From Bog-473 sp963750075 (GTDB lineage Bacteria > Actinomycetota > Acidimicrobiia > Acidimicrobiales > RAAP-2), in the NCBI GenBank assembly GCA_963750075.1, contig CAVVPG010000004.1, positions 248,001-312,000 of the forward strand: a stretch of 64,000 nt of DNA, read 5' to 3'. The notes under the pieces were generated by a model. It was given only the letters and a program-made list of their open reading frames with translations, did no database searches and was not told the origin of the DNA. How positions within the stretch are numbered: the stretch's first letter is position 1; every line of letters begins with the position of its first letter. Below are positions 60,864 through 64,000 of this stretch, one piece after another. A program made the translations under genes and the position numbers.

Positions 60864-62093
60864 GTGCCCTGGACCCCGCCGCCGCGCAGCCCCTGGGCGG
60901 ACAGGATGGTCTCGCTCGGCCGGGGCGTGGGTGACGACGGGCGTTCGCTGGTCTCGCTGCGCCCCGAGGACCTCTGCGCCGCCGCCGCCGCGACCACCGG
61001 CCTCGACGACTTCGGCGACACCTGGTGGGAGGAGCCGTTCCGCCGCCTCTGCGCCTCCCTCGATACCGAGGCCCGCCTCCACCTCCCGGGCCGGCTCCGC
61101 ACCCGCGGCGAGGTGCAGCTGATCCTGCAGAACCGGCTGCGCATGGTCGGGCTGTGGAAGAAGGAGCCGGCCGTCCTGCGCCAGCCGGTGGAGGCGCCCA
61201 TCGTCGTGACCGGCCTCGGTCGCTCCGGGACCACCTTGCTGCACGAGCTGCTCGCCTGCGACCCCGAAAACCGCCCGCCGCTGCTCTGGGAGCTGCTGCA
61301 CTCCGTCCCCTACGAGGACCACTCGGGCGACCTGTGCGACGACGAGATCAAGCTGATGGACGAGATCGTGCCGGCCTTCACGGCGATGCACGAGAACGGG
61401 GGCCGCCTCCCGACCGAGTGCATCTTCGCGTTCGCCCATCAGTTCTCGAGCGACATGTACACCGGGCTCTACAACGTGGCCGAGTACACGGTGTGGCGGA
61501 GCGAGCAGGACCAGGGGCCCATCTACGACTGGCACAAGCGCCATCTGCAGACGCTGCAGTGGGTGGCCGAGCGGCCCACGACGCGCTGGGTCGTCAAGGC
61601 GCCCTCCCATCTTTCCGCCCTGCCCCAGGTCTTCTCGACCTACCCCGACGCCCGGGTGGTGATCACCCACCGCGACCCGCTGCGCGTCATCGGGTCCCTG
61701 GCCGACCTCATGGCCACGCTGCACTACATGCACTCGGACCACGTGGACCATTCGATCCTGGTGGAATTCATGGCCATGGGGCTCGAGATGCAGATGGACC
61801 ACGTCACGGCCGAGCGCGACGCCGGCGCCATCCCGGTGGACCAGGTCGCCGACGTGGTCTACAAGGACCTGGTGGCGGACCCCGTCGCCGTGATCGAACG
61901 GCTCTATGCCGGCTGGGACCTTCCGGTCAGTCCCGAGTTCCGCACCGCGCTCGAGGCCTACCTGGCCGCGCGCCACACCGGGCGGGCCGGCGCCCACGAC
62001 TACTCCTTCGCCGACACGGGCCTCGACCTGGCCACCCACCGCGCGCTCGTGGCGCCGTACCAGGAGCGCTTCGGGGTGCCCTCGGAGGTGTAG
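60864..62093 (+). CDS. PAPS-dependent sulfotransferase family protein
   Basis: A 409-residue sulfotransferase. The PAPS 5'-phosphosulfate loop is VVTGLGRSGTTLLHELLA near 112-129 (GLGRSGTT). The 3'-phosphate segment is VVKAPSHLSALPQVFSTYPDARVVITHRDPLRVIGS near 242-277 (parts RVVITHRDP). About 30 N-terminal residues precede the domain, with GTG 60864 as start. It transfers a sulfo group to an alcohol or amine; the acceptor is unknown. It runs in the same direction as the VOC gene 33 bases on. Confidence 0.85.
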   Translation: MPWTPPPRSPWADRMVSLGRGVGDDGRSLVSLRPEDLCAAAAATTGLDDFGDTWWEEPFRRLCASLDTEARLHLPGRLRTRGEVQLILQNRLRMVGLWKKEPAVLRQPVEAPIVVTGLGRSGTTLLHELLACDPENRPPLLWELLHSVPYEDHSGDLCDDEIKLMDEIVPAFTAMHENGGRLPTECIFAFAHQFSSDMYTGLYNVAEYTVWRSEQDQGPIYDWHKRHLQTLQWVAERPTTRWVVKAPSHLSALPQVFSTYPDARVVITHRDPLRVIGSLADLMATLHYMHSDHVDHSILVEFMAMGLEMQMDHVTAERDAGAIPVDQVADVVYKDLVADPVAVIERLYAGWDLPVSPEFRTALEAYLAARHTGRAGAHDYSFADTGLDLATHRALVAPYQERFGVPSEV

Positions 62094-62125
62094 AGCCCGG
62101 CCCTGCCGGGGAAGGGAGAGGACCC

Positions 62126-62537
62126 ATGGACTGGAAGCTCGAAGTCATCGTCGTCCCGGTCACCGACGTCGACCGGGCCAAGGCCTTCTATGCCGACGCA
62201 ACGCGGATTCCATATCGACGTGGACCATCGTGCCGGCGAGGACTTCCGGGTCGTCCAACTCACGCCACCAGGTTCCGGCTGCTCCATCGCCCTCATGAGG
62301 AACGAGCAGGCGGCGGGGACACTGCAGGGCCTGCATCTGGTCGTGCGCGACATCGAGGCGGCACGGCGCCACCTCGTCGACGCCGGCGTGGCCGCGAGCG
62401 ACGTCTTCCATTTCGACGCAGGCGCACAGGTCGCAGGTCCCGATCCCGACCGGGCCGACTACGGGTCCTTCCTCGCGTTCAGCGATCCGGACGGGAACGG
62501 ATGGCTCGTCCAGGAGGTGCCGAGCCGGACGAGCTGA
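62126..62537 (+). pseudogene. VOC/glyoxalase-family protein, frameshifted
   Basis: The 5' frame from ATG 62126 reads MDWKLEVIVVPVTDVDRAKAF and then diverges. The following frame from about 62190 reads QRGFHIDVDHRAGEDFRVVQ, LHLVVRDIEAARRHLVDAGV and YGSFLAFSDPDGNGWLVQE. Both parts match successive strands of one glyoxalase/bleomycin-resistance fold, and removal of one base near 62186 joins them into about 136 residues. GAGAGGA lies 8 bases before the start. The fold's metal-ligand positions (His, Glu) are present in the C-terminal part. Substrate unknown. Either a recent lesion or a consensus error. Confidence 0.75.
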
Positions 62538-62572
62538 CGTTCCGGCCGGGTGGGCGCGGCGCACCGTCCTGG

Positions 62573-63718
62573 CTAGGTGCCGGCGAGCTCCATCACGGTG
62601 ACCACCTCGGCGGTGGGATGCGGCGGGCCGTCCGCCAGGACCCAGCGCACCAGCATGTAGCCCTCGAGCCGGCCCCCGGTGTCGAGCCAGTTCTCCACCC
62701 CGGGGTCCGTCGGCGCGATGACCATGCGCCAGGACCCGTCCTCGGACTGTTTGGCCGTCTTGTTGTTGAGTGCCGTCGTCGTGTAGCGGTAGTCGAAGCT
62801 CTCCATCCACGGCGAGGTGAGCGTCAGGCCCCAGTAGCGGAACGGCTTGTCGGGCTCGTGCACGGTCACCACCAGGGCCTCGCCCGGCTCGAGGCGGAAG
62901 CGCCCCCCGTGGTACGTCATCTCCGCGTTGGTATGGGTGCGCACCTCGTCCTCTTGCGCCGCCACGTGCTCGGACCCGGCCTGGCCGCCGAACGTGTTCA
63001 TGTTGCCGGCGGCGTCGTGCCACATCTGCAGCGCGGTCCCGCCGACGAAGGTCAGGAACATCGCGGCGAACTCCAGCTTGGGCGCGAGCTCGTCGCACGA
63101 GAGGATCGGCGGCGGCACCACCTCCCCGGGCTGGGGCACGAGCTCGACCCGCAGGCGTGCGAACCGCTCGGGGCTCTTCTCGAAGTGGGTCTCGCGTATC
63201 GCGAGCTGTGCCGTGCCGGGCTCGAGCACGACGGCGTTGCGGGGCATCGGGTCGGGCATGGCAGAGGCCGGCGCCATCAGGATGTCCACCTCGCCGTTGG
63301 GTCCGAGCTCGAACTCGTCGATGTGGGTCTGGGTCTGCGTCCCCGTGCGCCCGCCCACCTGGCCCTGTCCGAAGGGCGTGCCGAACGTCATCCCGAGGTA
63401 GGCGCACTCGCCGCGGTACCCGACCAGCCGGTACGAGTGCGAGTCGTCGAGCACACAGAAGGTGTAGTGCACGTCGGGATTGTCGACCAGGAGCTTGAGG
63501 TACTCGTCCTGGAGCGTGAAGAGCTGGGGGTGCAGCGGGTCCGACAGCTCGACGATCCAGTTCAGGGCCAAGCGGCACAGTCGGGTCACCCAGCGGTAGC
63601 CCTCGGCGATATTGACGTCTGTCTCGGGGACGCCCGTCGCCTGGCGGACGACGTCGAGGGCCGCCGTCTGCGCCGCCAGCCAGGCATCGAACGCTGCGTT
63701 GAGTCGGTCATCGTGCAT
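62573..63718 (-). CDS. DUF1214-domain protein
   Basis: A 381-residue protein. The N-terminal part is helical (GYRWVTRLCRLALNWIVE, residues about 41-58), the middle binds no clear ligand, and the C-terminal domain has DUF1214 hallmarks: RLEPGEALVVTVHEPDKPFRYWGLTL near 265-290 (part YWGLTL), TALNNKTAKQSEDGSWRMVIAPTDPG near 301-326. DUF1214 is often joined to DUF1254 and of unknown function. ATG 63718 (MHDDRL) is preferred to a longer form. It is divergent from the acyl-CoA dehydrogenase gene, 65 bases apart. Confidence 0.78.
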   Translation of the reverse strand: MHDDRLNAAFDAWLAAQTAALDVVRQATGVPETDVNIAEGYRWVTRLCRLALNWIVELSDPLHPQLFTLQDEYLKLLVDNPDVHYTFCVLDDSHSYRLVGYRGECAYLGMTFGTPFGQGQVGGRTGTQTQTHIDEFELGPNGEVDILMAPASAMPDPMPRNAVVLEPGTAQLAIRETHFEKSPERFARLRVELVPQPGEVVPPPILSCDELAPKLEFAAMFLTFVGGTALQMWHDAAGNMNTFGGQAGSEHVAAQEDEVRTHTNAEMTYHGGRFRLEPGEALVVTVHEPDKPFRYWGLTLTSPWMESFDYRYTTTALNNKTAKQSEDGSWRMVIAPTDPGVENWLDTGGRLEGYMLVRWVLADGPPHPTAEVVTVMELAGT

Positions 63719-63783
63719 GCGACCGACGCTACCCACGTTTGGACCGAGTCGCCCCTTCCGGGCGCGCCCGGTAACTTCGTGGC

Positions 63784-64000
63784 GTGACCGACACCGCGAC
63801 CGAGACGACCGGAACCGAGGAGCTGCTCAGCGACCTCCGGGCCTGGCTCAGAGAAAACTGGGACCCCGACCTCACGGTCGCCCGATGGTGGGAGCGGCTG
63901 GGGCTCGCCGGATGGGCGGCGCCGGGGTTGCCCGCCCACGCCTACGGCAAGGCCATGGCCCGCTCCGACGTCGTCCTCGTCCACCAGGAGGTCACCAAGT
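63784..64000 (+). CDS. Acyl-CoA dehydrogenase, N-terminal part (cut by window end)
   Basis: The 72 codons visible from GTG 63784 read as the first helices of an acyl-CoA dehydrogenase: EELLSDLRAWLRENWDPD, WWERLGLAGWAAPGLPAHAYGKAM, SDVVLVHQEVTK. The flavoprotein would oxidise an acyl-CoA at C2-C3. The rest lies beyond the window. Start at GTG fits the family's usual N-terminus. Confidence 0.7.
   Translation, partial: MTDTATETTGTEELLSDLRAWLRENWDPDLTVARWWERLGLAGWAAPGLPAHAYGKAMARSDVVLVHQEVTK

Noticed and set aside
61025..63787. 920-codon frame overlapping sulfotransferase and DUF1214 genes
   Set aside because: It has no domain, and the other frames encode recognisable enzymes on both strands.

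Overview
The window is high-GC DNA from an actinobacterium (Actinomycetota). The evidence is the MurT/GatD lipid II amidation pair with a Cys4 zinc ribbon in MurT, a HAD-PlsC fusion like the mycobacterial one, an ArnT/PMT-type membrane glycosyltransferase, an ATP-binding LuxR regulator, a PAPS sulfotransferase, a fatty acyl-CoA reductase and acyl-CoA dehydrogenase. A lineage such as Acidimicrobiia is a guess from gene content and is not proven here.

Layout. 1-9.7 kb is backbone: a GH4 glycosidase, a small membrane protein, a frameshifted FtsX-type permease, a PMT-family glycosyltransferase, a split double-HTH protein, an alpha/beta hydrolase and a decayed beta-propeller fragment. 9705-28013 is an 18.3-kb integrated element in the 3' half of a tRNA-Val(CAC) gene. 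It is bounded by a perfect 43-bp direct repeat and carries, next to the intact tRNA, a RepSA-like HUH replication initiator and a tyrosine integrase. From attL inwards the cargo is: an HTH-MNT/HEPN toxin-antitoxin pair flanked by two related ribbon-helix-helix proteins; a tight three-gene unit (CoA-disulfide-reductase-like flavoprotein with rhodanese domain, FUSC membrane protein, K+ channel); a small conserved protein; a large LuxR-type regulator; then a rightward series (CMD-family protein, DUF1269-like, a conserved small protein, HdeD, DUF2252, ClC channel) and a CPA1 Na+/H+ antiporter. Two divergent parts of this cargo share a 46-bp promoter-proximal sequence with a 19-bp exact core, which suggests one regulon. 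I see no conjugation (FtsK/TraB-like) or excisionase gene.

28.1-36.2 kb holds a four-gene overlapping operon under a divergent TetR gene: acyl-CoA reductase/HAD fusion, zinc alcohol dehydrogenase, LarA-like (nickel-pincer racemase family) protein and PlsC acyltransferase. This looks like a lipid-alcohol pathway with an unusual LarA member. 36.2-41.7 kb contains small conserved genes, a pentapeptide-repeat protein, a secreted TIM-barrel protein, a variant histidine phosphatase, GNAT and metallo-beta-lactamase-fold enzymes. 41.8-45.1 kb is the HAD-PlsC/MurT/GatD operon for membrane lipid and peptidoglycan. 45.3-53.9 kb has a LysR regulator, GNAT, an acyltransferase-3/SGNH protein, a MocA oxidoreductase with a TldD/TldE pair, and a methyltransferase. 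54-64 kb has a heavily frameshifted DUF4389 gene, a serine beta-lactamase-family hydrolase, a PHB-depolymerase-like esterase, a hotdog thioesterase, an SAM methyltransferase, an HD protein, a sulfotransferase, a frameshifted VOC protein, a DUF1214 protein and the start of an acyl-CoA dehydrogenase.

Reading frames break in at least six loci, both inside and outside the island, often in short G/C runs. Part of this may be consensus error rather than gene decay.
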